The notes under the pieces are model-generated. The model did not search any database. It saw nothing but the letters and a program-made list of their open reading frames with translations, and had not been told where the DNA came from. From Hippea jasoniae (GTDB lineage: Bacteria > Campylobacterota_A > Desulfurellia > Desulfurellales > Hippeaceae), in the NCBI RefSeq assembly GCF_000744435.1, contig NZ_JQLX01000013.1, forward strand, positions 124,001 to 188,000: a stretch of 64,000 nt of DNA, in the 5' to 3' direction. Made by a program: the position numbers and the translations under genes. Shown here one piece after another: positions 1-7,579 of the stretch. Position 1 is the first letter of the stretch. Each line of letters begins with the position of its first letter.

Positions 1-459
1 TTTTTGAGAGATGAGTTTTTTGCTTATATCTTCAAAAAGGCCATCCTTTGTTGTGCTTGTGATGATGGAGTTGTTGATTTTACTTAAGAGTTGATAGAAT
101 GTCTTGAAGATTTCTTCTTTGGTGATATCGCTTAAGATTAATAAGTTAACGGGAGTGTTGTTTACAAAACTGCTTTCAACAGTTGCTTTTAGAATCTTTA
201 TAGCTTTAGATTTTGTTTTTATCTCTAATGTTATTGAACCATCTTCATCAAGTTGTTTTTCGATGTTGTCTAAACCTTCTTTTGAAAAAATCTCATCGGC
301 TGTTTTTTGTTTTAGTTCTGCTTTTGAGAAATCTAATAGTTTTTCTAATGATTGTGAGATGTCTATTATTTTTCTTGATTTTGTTTCGTAGGATAGGTAG
401 AAAATGTGCTGAAAAACATTGGAACTTAACAAAATTTCCATTCTACGGTCTGCCTCCAT
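1..459 (-). CDS. PAS-domain sensor protein, N-terminal part (cut by left window edge)
   Basis: An open frame of 153 codons runs from an ATG at 459 leftwards off the window with no stop. A strong ribosome site (AAAGGAGG) lies 7 bases before the ATG. Residues 10 to about 105 look like a PAS fold: a short helix, the segment IIDISQSLEKLLDFS, then strands with alternating charged and aliphatic residues ending in LLILSDITKEE, the usual PAS exit. The following part, reaching LFEDISKKLI, resembles the start of a GAF or a second sensor domain. Such N-termini usually precede GGDEF, EAL or histidine kinase outputs, but the output lies outside the window, so the function beyond sensing is unknown. It is divergent from the oxygen-sensor/chemoreceptor pair at 709-2339. 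Confidence 0.7.
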   Translation of the reverse strand, partial: MEADRRMEILLSSNVFQHIFYLSYETKSRKIIDISQSLEKLLDFSKAELKQKTADEIFSKEGLDNIEKQLDEDGSITLEIKTKSKAIKILKATVESSFVNNTPVNLLILSDITKEEIFKTFYQLLSKINNSIITSTTKDGLFEDISKKLISQK

Positions 460-511
460 CAGCGCCTCCTTTGAGATTAAAATAAAAAAGACACTGTTAA
501 ATTTTACTTAA

Positions 512-540
512 CTTTTACACCCGTATTTACATTTTGTCAA
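512..540 (-). promoter_or_regulatory. Possible sigma70 promoter for the PAS gene
   Basis: Reading the minus strand, TTGACA (535-540) is followed after 17 bases by TAAAAG (512-517). The -35 is perfect and the -10 weak. A transcript would start near 505 and give a leader of about 45 bases before the ATG at 459. Confidence 0.35.
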
Positions 541-649
541 ACAGTAATTTCTTTATATGTTATATTTTCTCGATTTTTTTTTTTTCATTATAAGAAATAA
601 TTTTTAAATTAAATATAATTAAATTATTTATACTTTCATGTTTTGATTT

Positions 650-679
650 GTTGACTTTTTTTTATGAGGATGTTATTTT
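650..679 (+). promoter_or_regulatory. Probable sigma70 promoter for the oxygen-sensor/chemoreceptor pair
   Basis: TTGACT (650-655), an 18-base spacer and TATTTT (674-679). The predicted start near 686 leaves a leader of about 23 bases with a good ribosome site before the ATG at 709. An in-frame ATG at 664 lies inside this promoter, which argues against its use as the start codon. Confidence 0.5.
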
Positions 680-708
680 TTAACAAAGAAATATTGAAGG
701 AGGTAGCA

Positions 709-1491
709 ATGGGAGAATACAACACAAAACCCAATTCAGAGGTTGATATTGAGAATGGTGAACTGCTTTATGATGACGGTGAGCATAAATTTATCTGGCT
801 TGGATGGGGGCAGGCTGAAGAAGGAATGATTCAAACCAACCAATACCTTATTGTGGATAACGGCAGGGGCATCTTGCTTGACCCGGGTGGCATCCACATC
901 TTTCCAAAGGTTGTATCCAATGTGACAAAATATATAGACCTCGATGATATAGATTTTATATTTTTCTCCCATCAAGACCCAGATGTAAGCTCTGGTATTC
1001 CTATGTGGTTATCTGTAACAAGTGCCGATATCTATATCTCTGAGCTGTGGGTTAGGTTTTTGCCGCATTTCGGTATTACCGATCTAAGCCGCATAAAAGG
1101 TGTTGGTGATGGTGGTGTATCTGTTGCAGGCCTTGATATAATCCCTGCACATTTTATGCATTCACCGGGTAATCATGTGGCTTTCGATAAAAAATCTCAG
1201 ATTCTGTTTAATTCTGATATCGGTGCAGCTGTTTTTGGCTCTCAAAGGTATCTATTTGTTGATGATGATAACTTTAACTCACATGTATCAATAATGGAAG
1301 GGTTTCATAAGCGATATATTGCCTCATCAAATGTATGCAAACACTATATAAACAGGGTAAGGGCTTTAAATCCCAAAATGATTGCACCACAGCATGGGGC
1401 TGTTTTTAGAGGCAAGGCAGTGGATATGTTTTTAAACTGGCTGGGTTCTTTGAGATGTGGCGCTGACATAATCGATGAGATAAGCAGGTGA
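709..1491 (+). CDS. Diiron metallo-beta-lactamase-fold oxygen-sensor protein (ODP type)
   Basis: A 260-residue protein with the metallo-beta-lactamase fold of flavodiiron proteins but no flavodoxin domain. Candidate iron ligands are H88, D90 and D92 (in SHQDPD), H151 (in MHSPGN), D170 (in FNSD) and H229 (in PQHG). They match the six diiron ligands of flavodiiron proteins with Glu replaced by Asp at the second position. Its stop overlaps the start region of a soluble chemoreceptor gene. This pairing is known for the oxygen-binding diiron protein (ODP) described in Treponema denticola, where it serves as an O2/iron sensor for chemotaxis. I infer the same role here. The start at 709 was chosen for its AAGGAGG site. 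A plain hydrolase or an NO/O2 reductase is less likely because the flavin domain is missing. Confidence 0.8.
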   Translation: MGEYNTKPNSEVDIENGELLYDDGEHKFIWLGWGQAEEGMIQTNQYLIVDNGRGILLDPGGIHIFPKVVSNVTKYIDLDDIDFIFFSHQDPDVSSGIPMWLSVTSADIYISELWVRFLPHFGITDLSRIKGVGDGGVSVAGLDIIPAHFMHSPGNHVAFDKKSQILFNSDIGAAVFGSQRYLFVDDDNFNSHVSIMEGFHKRYIASSNVCKHYINRVRALNPKMIAPQHGAVFRGKAVDMFLNWLGSLRCGADIIDEISR

Positions 1492-1496
1492 TAGCC

Positions 1497-2339
1497 ATGA
1501 TGGTAAAAGATGCAAAGACCGTTAATGCAATAAGAAAACTATCCAAAGGTGTGGTAAAAAGCTCATTTGTTTCTACGGCAACACTTGAAAGTTTTAAGAT
1601 TATTGCGCACGACATAGAGTTTTTGGAAGATCAGATGAAGACCTTCTCTGCCTCGCTTGAGGAGATGGAGGGCAACCTCAAGGGTATGGCAAATAATGTT
1701 TCAAAGATAAACAGCGACTTTGAGGAGTTTAACCTCAATGTAAATGATGTGGCAGGTAAGGTTGCAACAAGAAACGAAGAGATTGAGGGTAGAACAACCG
1801 AGATTGAGGATTTTGTTAAAAGCATTAAGGGTTTGACATCGATTACGGAGGATATCAATAAAGCAGCAAGCAGTATATCCGATATTGCCAAGCAGACAAA
1901 CCTGCTTGCACTAAATGCTGCAATTGAGGCAGCAAGGGTTGGTGAGAAGGGCAAGGGCTTTGCCGTTGTTGCAGATGAGATTAAAAAACTTGCCAATAAA
2001 ACGGATAGCATTACCGATAATATTCAGGATGTATTATACGATTTCAACAACAAGCTACTCTCCACAGTGGAAAAGGTTGAGTCTGTTAAAGGTTTTTTAG
2101 ATCAATTGAGGCAGGATTTTAATGACTTTGCCGATATTTTCTTAAAAATCAATGATAAATCAAATGAAATAGCAGAGTCTTTAAATGAAAACAGCCTTGC
2201 CATTAATGAGCATGCAGAGGTGATCGATGATTTGACAGCAAGGATTGTTAAGATTTATGAGCTTCTCAATACCGTTATTAGAATTGTTAATACGCTGCAG
2301 GATGCAAATCTCAAAATTGAGCAATTAATACAGTTATAA
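1497..2339 (+). CDS. Soluble methyl-accepting chemotaxis protein
   Basis: A 280-residue cytoplasmic chemoreceptor with no transmembrane segment and no recognisable N-terminal sensor domain. The hairpin tip is clear at about residues 130-168: [20 protein letters not shown] followed by GFAVVADEI, the part that contacts CheA and CheW. The flanks are long heptad-rich coiled coils. The ATG at 1497 is preceded by AGGTGA. An in-frame GTG at 1488 is also possible but lacks a good site. The gene overlaps or abuts the diiron sensor gene, so translation is probably coupled, and the sensor protein is the likely input for this receptor. No C-terminal CheR/CheB docking pentapeptide is seen. Confidence 0.88.
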   Translation: MMVKDAKTVNAIRKLSKGVVKSSFVSTATLESFKIIAHDIEFLEDQMKTFSASLEEMEGNLKGMANNVSKINSDFEEFNLNVNDVAGKVATRNEEIEGRTTEIEDFVKSIKGLTSITEDINKAASSISDIAKQTNLLALNAAIEAARVGEKGKGFAVVADEIKKLANKTDSITDNIQDVLYDFNNKLLSTVEKVESVKGFLDQLRQDFNDFADIFLKINDKSNEIAESLNENSLAINEHAEVIDDLTARIVKIYELLNTVIRIVNTLQDANLKIEQLIQL

Positions 2340-2348
2340 GGGCATATT

Positions 2349-2819
2349 ATGAAGGTTGCCATTGTTGCGGGTAGTTTGAGCGATCAAGAGATTGTTGATG
2401 CTGCAAAAGAGATTTTAGATGAGTTCAATGTTGATTATGAAACATTTATAACATCAGCTCACAGATCGCCTTCTTTAACTATAGAGGTGGCAAAAAAAAT
2501 TGATGATGAGTTTGAGTGTGCAATTGTTATAGCGGGGCTTTCTGCCGCACTTCCAGGCGTTATTGCAGCATACACTTCTAAACCGATTTTGGGTGTGCCT
2601 GTTGCAAGTGATTTGATGGGGCTTGATGCGTTATTTTCTATAGCACAGATGCCGCGTGGCATACCTGTTGCAACATTTGGTATAGGCAAAAAGGGCGCAA
2701 AAAACGCCGCTTTGTTTGCCATACGCCTTTTATCGCTGAAGGATAGCAGCCTAAAAGATAAACTTCTTGCAAAAGCCAAAGAAGAGGAAAGAAAACTCAG
2801 AGAACTTAATGGTATGTAG
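2349..2819 (+). CDS. purE: PurE-type 5-(carboxyamino)imidazole ribonucleotide mutase
   Basis: A 156-residue protein of normal PurE length. It has the family landmarks GSLSDQ at the N-terminus, TSAHRSP with the catalytic His, MGLDALFSIAQMPRGIPVAT and GAKNAALFA. PurE moves the carboxylate from N5 to C4 of the aminoimidazole ribonucleotide in purine synthesis. One motif is unusual: the normal AGGAAHLPG loop reads AGLSAALPG, so the second conserved His is replaced by Ala and a Gly by Ser. The overall pattern is class I; the loop is partly reminiscent of the AGxSN form of class II. No purK is seen in the window. Its end overlaps the ABC ATPase gene by 11 bases. Confidence 0.8.
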   Translation: MKVAIVAGSLSDQEIVDAAKEILDEFNVDYETFITSAHRSPSLTIEVAKKIDDEFECAIVIAGLSAALPGVIAAYTSKPILGVPVASDLMGLDALFSIAQMPRGIPVATFGIGKKGAKNAALFAIRLLSLKDSSLKDKLLAKAKEEERKLRELNGM

Positions 2820-3648
2820 CCTTGATATAGAAAGGGCATATTACTCCAGCAGAACTGTCATTGAGGATATTCATTTTAATGTAAATGAGGGTGAATTTTT
2901 TGCAATTGTTGGAGAATCCGGCGCAGGCAAAACCACCATTGGCAGGATTTTAAGCGGACTGTGGCGTTTTTATCCTTTAAAATTTGACGGTGTTGTTAAA
3001 GTCAAAGAGAGAATTTCTTTAATCCCTCAAAATGTTTCAGATTCGCTTGATCCGCTTTTTAGAGTTGAGTCTCAACTGAAGGAGATAATAAAAGATTTAG
3101 ATAAAATCAAAGCCGTTTTGCATGATGTGGGGTTTGATGATGTTGAGGGTGTGTTAAAATCCTACCCTCCGGCCTTAAGCGGTGGCATGAAGCAGAGAGT
3201 GCTAATTGCTTCATCCTTGCTTGTTTCGAATGTGATTCTTGCAGATGAGTTTACATCAGCGCTTGACAATCTCACAAAATTTAAGATTATAAAAACATTG
3301 AAAAAACTCAATGAAAAAAACTCAACAACGGTGATTTTTATTACACACGACCTTGAGCTTTTGCCTTTTAGTGATCGGATGATGGTGATGTTTGACGGTA
3401 GAATAGTTGAAATGGGCAAAACAGGAGATATTTTAAATAATCCTTTTCATCCATATACGGCTTTTCTTGTTAACTCGATGCTTGACTTTGATATGAATTA
3501 CAAACAGACAACGCTTGATGTGTTAAAGATTGATATGAGCTTTGCATGCCCTTTTTATAGATCGTGTAAAAAGGCAAAAAATATATGTAAAAACAAAAAA
3601 CCACCACTTAAAACCATTAGTGGCAGGAGCGTTAGATGTCATTTTTAA
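2809..3648 (+). CDS. ABC transporter ATP-binding protein, oligopeptide/dipeptide type
   Basis: A 279-residue ATPase with Walker A GESGAGKTT (35-43), Q-loop Q74, signature LSGGMKQR (123-130), Walker B ending in DEFTSALD (the usual form is DEPTSALD) and switch His180. The C-terminus carries the OppD/DppD extension with four Cys (CPFYRSC ... C ... RC), which in relatives can hold an iron-sulfur cluster. No permease, binding protein or second ATPase lies nearby, so this is an orphan subunit whose partners must be encoded elsewhere. The start at 2809 overlaps purE by 11 bases and has only a weak ribosome site, suggesting coupling. The substrate cannot be told. Confidence 0.82.
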   Translation: MVCSLDIERAYYSSRTVIEDIHFNVNEGEFFAIVGESGAGKTTIGRILSGLWRFYPLKFDGVVKVKERISLIPQNVSDSLDPLFRVESQLKEIIKDLDKIKAVLHDVGFDDVEGVLKSYPPALSGGMKQRVLIASSLLVSNVILADEFTSALDNLTKFKIIKTLKKLNEKNSTTVIFITHDLELLPFSDRMMVMFDGRIVEMGKTGDILNNPFHPYTAFLVNSMLDFDMNYKQTTLDVLKIDMSFACPFYRSCKKAKNICKNKKPPLKTISGRSVRCHF

Positions 3649-4463
3649 AACATAGAAATGTAGTTGTGGCTGTTGCACTTCTTTTAATTGTTTTGTTAAC
3701 GAGTTTTAAGTTTGTTAACGATAATGAGGTTGTTGGACTAAAACACCCAGAAAGCATAGCAATCTATAACGGCTATCTTTATGTTTCTAATATCGGATCA
3801 TCGCCTGCAAATCCAGATTTGGATGGATTTATTACAAGGCTTGATAGATACGGCAATATCCTTGAGTATAAATTTATTGATAAACTCAAAGCACCAAAGG
3901 GTTTGTTTGTTTATAAAAACAGTTTGTTTATTGCCGATTTAGACAGGGTGTGTGTTGTGGATCTGATAACAAAAAAGAGAAGCTGTTTTGATATCAAAGG
4001 GGCAAAATTTTTGAATGATATCTATGTGATTAATTCCACTGCATTTGTTACCGATACAGCAAACGATGTGGTTTATGCTTTAAATAATGGGAAGGCGACT
4101 ATTTTTTGCAGGTTTGAAAAAGGTTTTGAGCCAAACGGCATAACCTATTCAAAAAAACTCAACGCTTTTTTGGTTGTTTCATTTTCAAGCCCTGTGATAG
4201 ATGAGATTTCTGTTGATGGAAAAATTCTGAAAAGCTTTAGGCTTAATGGCTTGAGTGGATTTGACGGCATTTCAATTTACAAGGATAAGATTTTTCTGTC
4301 TGATTATAGAACGGGCAGGGTTGTGGTTATGGATTTTTCTTTTGATGGTTTTAAAGTTGTTAAAGATTTTCACACACCTGCAGCTGATATTTTAGTTAGC
4401 AATGCAAAACTCTATGCCCCGCTTCTTGAAGATAACAGGCTTGTCATAGGTAAACTTAAATGA
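3636..4463 (+). CDS. Membrane-anchored beta-propeller (NHL/SMP-30-like) protein
   Basis: A 275-residue protein with one N-terminal hydrophobic segment (about residues 9-26), which serves as signal or anchor, and then repeating units of about 40 residues of the type GLFVYKNSLFIADLDRV, INSTAFVTDTANDVVYAL and ISIYKDKIFLSDYRTGRV. This is the pattern of a beta-propeller exposed in the periplasm. No catalytic residues can be assigned. The gene overlaps the ABC ATPase by 13 bases and tgt by 4, so it sits in a continuous operon, but the neighbours do not define its role. Confidence 0.65.
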   Translation: MSFLKHRNVVVAVALLLIVLLTSFKFVNDNEVVGLKHPESIAIYNGYLYVSNIGSSPANPDLDGFITRLDRYGNILEYKFIDKLKAPKGLFVYKNSLFIADLDRVCVVDLITKKRSCFDIKGAKFLNDIYVINSTAFVTDTANDVVYALNNGKATIFCRFEKGFEPNGITYSKKLNAFLVVSFSSPVIDEISVDGKILKSFRLNGLSGFDGISIYKDKIFLSDYRTGRVVVMDFSFDGFKVVKDFHTPAADILVSNAKLYAPLLEDNRLVIGKLK

Positions 4464-5569
4464 GCTTTTCCTTTGAACTTATAAAAACCGACGGTGAGGC
4501 ACGAGCCGGTGTTATCAAAATTGGTGGCATTGAAATAGAAACGCCTATCTTTATGCCGGTTGGCACAAACGCCTCTGTAAAGGCTATTCTTCCCTGTATG
4601 CTTAAGGCTGTTGGTGCAAAGATCATTTTGTCTAACACATATCATCTCTATTTAAGGCCGGGGATTGAAACGATAGAGAAACTTGACGGTCTGCATAAGT
4701 TTATGGGGTGGAATAGGGGCATTCTAACTGACAGCGGCGGTTTTCAGGTGTTTAGCTTGAGTGATTTTAGGAGCATAAACCCAGAAGGTGTTTACTTTAA
4801 GTCTCATTTAGATGGCTCAAGCCATTTTTTCTCGCCTGAGTATGTTGTGCAGCTGCAATCCCGCTGGGGAAGCGATATTGCAATGGTTCTGGATGAATGC
4901 CCGCCTTATACGATGGATAAGGATTATGTTAAAAAATCTCTGGATATAACGCTAAACTGGGCAAAAAGATCTCTAAAAGCAAGAGAGGATTTTCCTCTAA
5001 CGGCGTTGTTTGGAATAGTGCAGGGTGGCGTATTTGATGACTTAAGAAAAACTGCTGCCTTAGAGATGTCTGAAATGGATTTTGAAGGTTTTGCTATAGG
5101 TGGCTTGAGTGTGGGTGAACCGGTTGAGGATATGTATCGGGTTGTGCCGATTGTAAATGAGATTTTGCCGCAGAACAAGCCCAGGTATGCTATGGGTATT
5201 GGCAAGCCTGAAAATATAGTGGAACTGATAGGTATGGGTGTGGATATGTTTGATTGTGTTATGCCCACAAGAAACGCCCGAAACGGAACACTTTTTACAA
5301 AATACGGGATTGTGAATATTAAAAGGCTTGAATACAGGTTTGATGATAGACCGATTGAGGAGGGTTGTGGCTGCTACACCTGCAGGAATTTCTCAAGGGG
5401 ATATCTAAGGCATCTGCTTAAGGCAAAGGAGCTATCGTTTTATACACTTGCCTCGATCCATAACCTGTATTACTACATAAACCTTGTAAAAAAAGCAAGA
5501 AAGGCTATACTTGAGGGTAGATTTAAAGCATTTAGAGATGAATTTTACAGTTTAAGGGGTAGTCAATGA
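4460..5569 (+). CDS. tgt: Queuine tRNA-ribosyltransferase
   Basis: A 369-residue bacterial TGT, which exchanges guanine for preQ1 at position 34 of GUN-anticodon tRNAs. Diagnostic motifs are MPVGTNASVK near the N-terminus, LTDSGGFQVFSL with the active-site Asp, FGIVQGG, GGLSVGEP, MPTRNARNGT and the zinc site CGCYTCRNF with a later His (SIHN). The length is typical. It overlaps the beta-propeller gene by 4 bases upstream and the next gene as ATGA. Confidence 0.96.
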   Translation: MSFSFELIKTDGEARAGVIKIGGIEIETPIFMPVGTNASVKAILPCMLKAVGAKIILSNTYHLYLRPGIETIEKLDGLHKFMGWNRGILTDSGGFQVFSLSDFRSINPEGVYFKSHLDGSSHFFSPEYVVQLQSRWGSDIAMVLDECPPYTMDKDYVKKSLDITLNWAKRSLKAREDFPLTALFGIVQGGVFDDLRKTAALEMSEMDFEGFAIGGLSVGEPVEDMYRVVPIVNEILPQNKPRYAMGIGKPENIVELIGMGVDMFDCVMPTRNARNGTLFTKYGIVNIKRLEYRFDDRPIEEGCGCYTCRNFSRGYLRHLLKAKELSFYTLASIHNLYYYINLVKKARKAILEGRFKAFRDEFYSLRGSQ

Positions 5570-6231
5570 ATGAGTTTGTTGAGCAGCTGAAGAATGAGTT
5601 TAAAGAGCGATTGATCAGCGTGGGTTTGCACAACGTAGGTGTTACATCATTTATCAATAAAAACGGCGTATTTATCGTGCTTGATAGGGTTGAGCCTGAG
5701 GATCTACTTGCAATCAAAAGAATTTACAAAAAATTTAAGAAAACCTACTCCACGCCGCTTGTGGTAAATGAGCGTTTTTTTAAAGATGCCGCTGATGTAT
5801 TCTGTATGGAGATGCTGGAGTTTAAAGAAAACGGCGAAATTCTTTATGGCAAAAATGTTTTAGAAGATATAGATGTTAATGATGAAAATTTGAGGCGACA
5901 GATAGAGTTTGAGCTTAGAAGCAAACTGTTAAACCTGAAAGGGGCGTTTATCGATTTGCCGCTTGAAAGAAGAATAGTCGACAACATTGCATACCGTTCG
6001 ATGTATAACTTTCTGTTGATTTTGAGAAACCTTTTAAGACTTAAGGGTAAACTCATAAACGATGCTACATTGATTGAGGTGTTTGAAGAAACCTTTGGCG
6101 TGAGTCTTGAGGCTTTTAAGATTTTGAGGGATTCAGAGAAGTTGCCGTTTGAGAGGTTGCTTGAGGTGTTTAAAGGATATTTGAGGGAGGTTGAGCAGCT
6201 TGTTGAGATATCTGACAAGATTTTGTCTTAG
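5566..6231 (+). CDS. Nucleotidyltransferase-like protein of unknown role
   Basis: A 221-residue protein I do not recognise as a named gene. The middle, VFCMEMLEFKENGEILYG followed by LRRQIEFELRSKLLNLKG, resembles the second half of small nucleotidyltransferase-fold proteins with a helical C-terminal domain. The N-terminal half (GVFIVLDRVEPEDLLAIKR) would be the fold core, but the usual GSxxxGxxxxxSDxD motif is not visible, so enzymatic activity is doubtful. It starts as an ATGA overlap with tgt and ends inside the TPM gene start. The same operon continues with TPM and LemA proteins, which suggests an envelope-linked job. Confidence 0.5.
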   Translation: MNEFVEQLKNEFKERLISVGLHNVGVTSFINKNGVFIVLDRVEPEDLLAIKRIYKKFKKTYSTPLVVNERFFKDAADVFCMEMLEFKENGEILYGKNVLEDIDVNDENLRRQIEFELRSKLLNLKGAFIDLPLERRIVDNIAYRSMYNFLLILRNLLRLKGKLINDATLIEVFEETFGVSLEAFKILRDSEKLPFERLLEVFKGYLREVEQLVEISDKILS

Positions 6232-6952
6232 TATATTTTTGTTATTGTTTGTTGCTATAGCTGCAATTGCTTACGAAATTCCACAGCCTGTTGGTTTTGT
6301 AAATGATTTTGCTTCTGTTTTAAAGCCGCAGACCAGAAAGAAGCTTGAGATTTTATTAAGGGAGCTTGAGCAGAAAACATCGGTTGAATTTAGCATTGTG
6401 ACAATAAAAAAACTGCCGCCTGATAGTGATATATTTGACTATTCTGTTGACATGTTTCAAAAGTGGGGAATTGGCAAGAAAGGTAAGGATAACGGTGTTT
6501 TGTTTCTTGTTGATATAGGCGATAGAAAACTAAGAATTGATACAGGCTATGGGATGGAGGGGATCTTGCCTGATGGATTGCTTGGCAGGATCAGGGATAA
6601 CTATATTTTGCCCTATTTTAAAAAGGGTGAGTATGATAAGGGGATTTTTAATGGCACGATGGCAATTGCAAAGATTATTGCCGATGCCTATCATGTTAAG
6701 TTAACCGGTTATCTAAAACCCAAAAAAGTAAAAAGCGGAGGTTTAGATAGTATTGATATTTTTCTATTGATAGCCGTTTTATTTTTTCTTGCACCAACGA
6801 TTTTACCGTTTATACTTGTTGGTGGCAGGGGTAGCTACAGAAGCGATTGGGATAACACCTTTGGCGGTGGCTTCGGTGGTGGAATGGGTGGCGGATTTGG
6901 TGGTTTTGGTGGAGGCACAACAGGAGGAGGAGGCGTTGGTGGTAGCTGGTAG
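6200..6952 (+). CDS. TPM-domain (YgcG-type) secreted or anchored protein
   Basis: The protein starts with a signal peptide (hydrophobic core about residues 8-20, cleavage after AIA) and a TPM domain: IPQPVGFVNDFASVLKPQ, FSIVTIKKLPP, WGIGKKGKDNGVLFLVDI and LRIDTGYGMEGILPDG. A membrane segment follows near residues 181-202, then a tail made almost only of Gly with a few Phe, ending GGSW. This architecture is typical of YgcG proteins, which are often encoded beside LemA, as here. I chose the TTG at 6200, nine bases after GGGAGG. TTG 6191 directly abuts that site and TTG 6203 is also possible. The start overlaps the previous gene. Confidence 0.85.
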   Translation: MLRYLTRFCLSIFLLLFVAIAAIAYEIPQPVGFVNDFASVLKPQTRKKLEILLRELEQKTSVEFSIVTIKKLPPDSDIFDYSVDMFQKWGIGKKGKDNGVLFLVDIGDRKLRIDTGYGMEGILPDGLLGRIRDNYILPYFKKGEYDKGIFNGTMAIAKIIADAYHVKLTGYLKPKKVKSGGLDSIDIFLLIAVLFFLAPTILPFILVGGRGSYRSDWDNTFGGGFGGGMGGGFGGFGGGTTGGGGVGGSW

Positions 6953-6973
6953 AAAAACAGGAGGTGAAGGTTT

Positions 6974-7579
6974 ATGAAAGGTGTGCTTGCCGCAATTTCC
7001 GTATTGCTGTTTTTGGTGATTGTTGTAGGGGTTTACTACTATTCGACCTATAATAAGCTTATAAGACTGCAGGAGGAGGTTGAAGCAGCCTGGAGCGATG
7101 TTGATATACAGCTGAAAAGAAGGGCTGATTTAATACCTAATTTGGTTAATGTTGTAAAGGGTTATGCCCAGCATGAGAAGGAGATCTTTGAGTATGTGGC
7201 AAAAGCCCGATCTCAACTAATCAATGCAAAAACGCCGCAGGAGGAAATCAAAGCCAGCAACAATTTAGAGGGTGCAATTGGCAGATTGTTGCTTATTGTT
7301 GAGCAATATCCGCAACTTAAAGCCAATGAGGAGTTTACAAGGCTAATGGATAATCTTGAGGGCACAGAGAATAGAATCGCTGTTGCAAGAAAGAGATATA
7401 ACGATATTGTTAAAATTTACAACGCCACGATTCGCTCTATTCCTGCAAATATCATAGCTGACAGGATGGGCTTGAAACCGTATCCATATTTTAAAGTGCA
7501 ACCAGCTCAAACCAAACCACCCAAGGTTAACTTTGGCAATAGCACATCGATGATAGGGAGTTTTGTATGCGCAGGCTGA
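6974..7579 (+). CDS. LemA family membrane protein
   Basis: A 201-residue protein with one N-terminal membrane segment (residues 5-23) followed by helical LemA sequence: YNKLIRLQEEVEAAWSDVD, LKRRADLIPNLVNVVKGYA, LKANEEFTRLMDNLEGTENR and IAVARKRYNDIVKIYN. These are the most conserved stretches of the family. LemA/TPM pairs are widespread, and the molecular function is not settled. A clear AGGAGGTGA site precedes the ATG. It overlaps the M16 peptidase gene by 13 bases. Confidence 0.92.
   Translation: MKGVLAAISVLLFLVIVVGVYYYSTYNKLIRLQEEVEAAWSDVDIQLKRRADLIPNLVNVVKGYAQHEKEIFEYVAKARSQLINAKTPQEEIKASNNLEGAIGRLLLIVEQYPQLKANEEFTRLMDNLEGTENRIAVARKRYNDIVKIYNATIRSIPANIIADRMGLKPYPYFKVQPAQTKPPKVNFGNSTSMIGSFVCAG

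Larger units (their letters stand above)
460..708. other. AT-rich divergent intergenic region
   Basis: These 249 bases separate the minus-strand PAS gene from the plus-strand oxygen-sensor gene. They are very AT-rich, contain a run of about a dozen T (near 577-588) and a loose AT inverted repeat (AATAATTT ... AAATTATT, near 597-630). Promoter-like hexamers for both directions are listed separately. I see no tRNA, no small ORF with a ribosome site and no GC-rich hairpin. Confidence 0.6.

Noticed and set aside
664-708. Upstream in-frame ATG extending the diiron sensor by 15 residues
   Set aside because: It lies between the -35 and -10 of a good promoter, has no ribosome site, and the ATG at 709 has AAGGAGG.
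709-1491. Flavodiiron NO/O2 reductase
   Set aside because: No flavodoxin domain is present in this protein or in the next gene; the context is a chemoreceptor.
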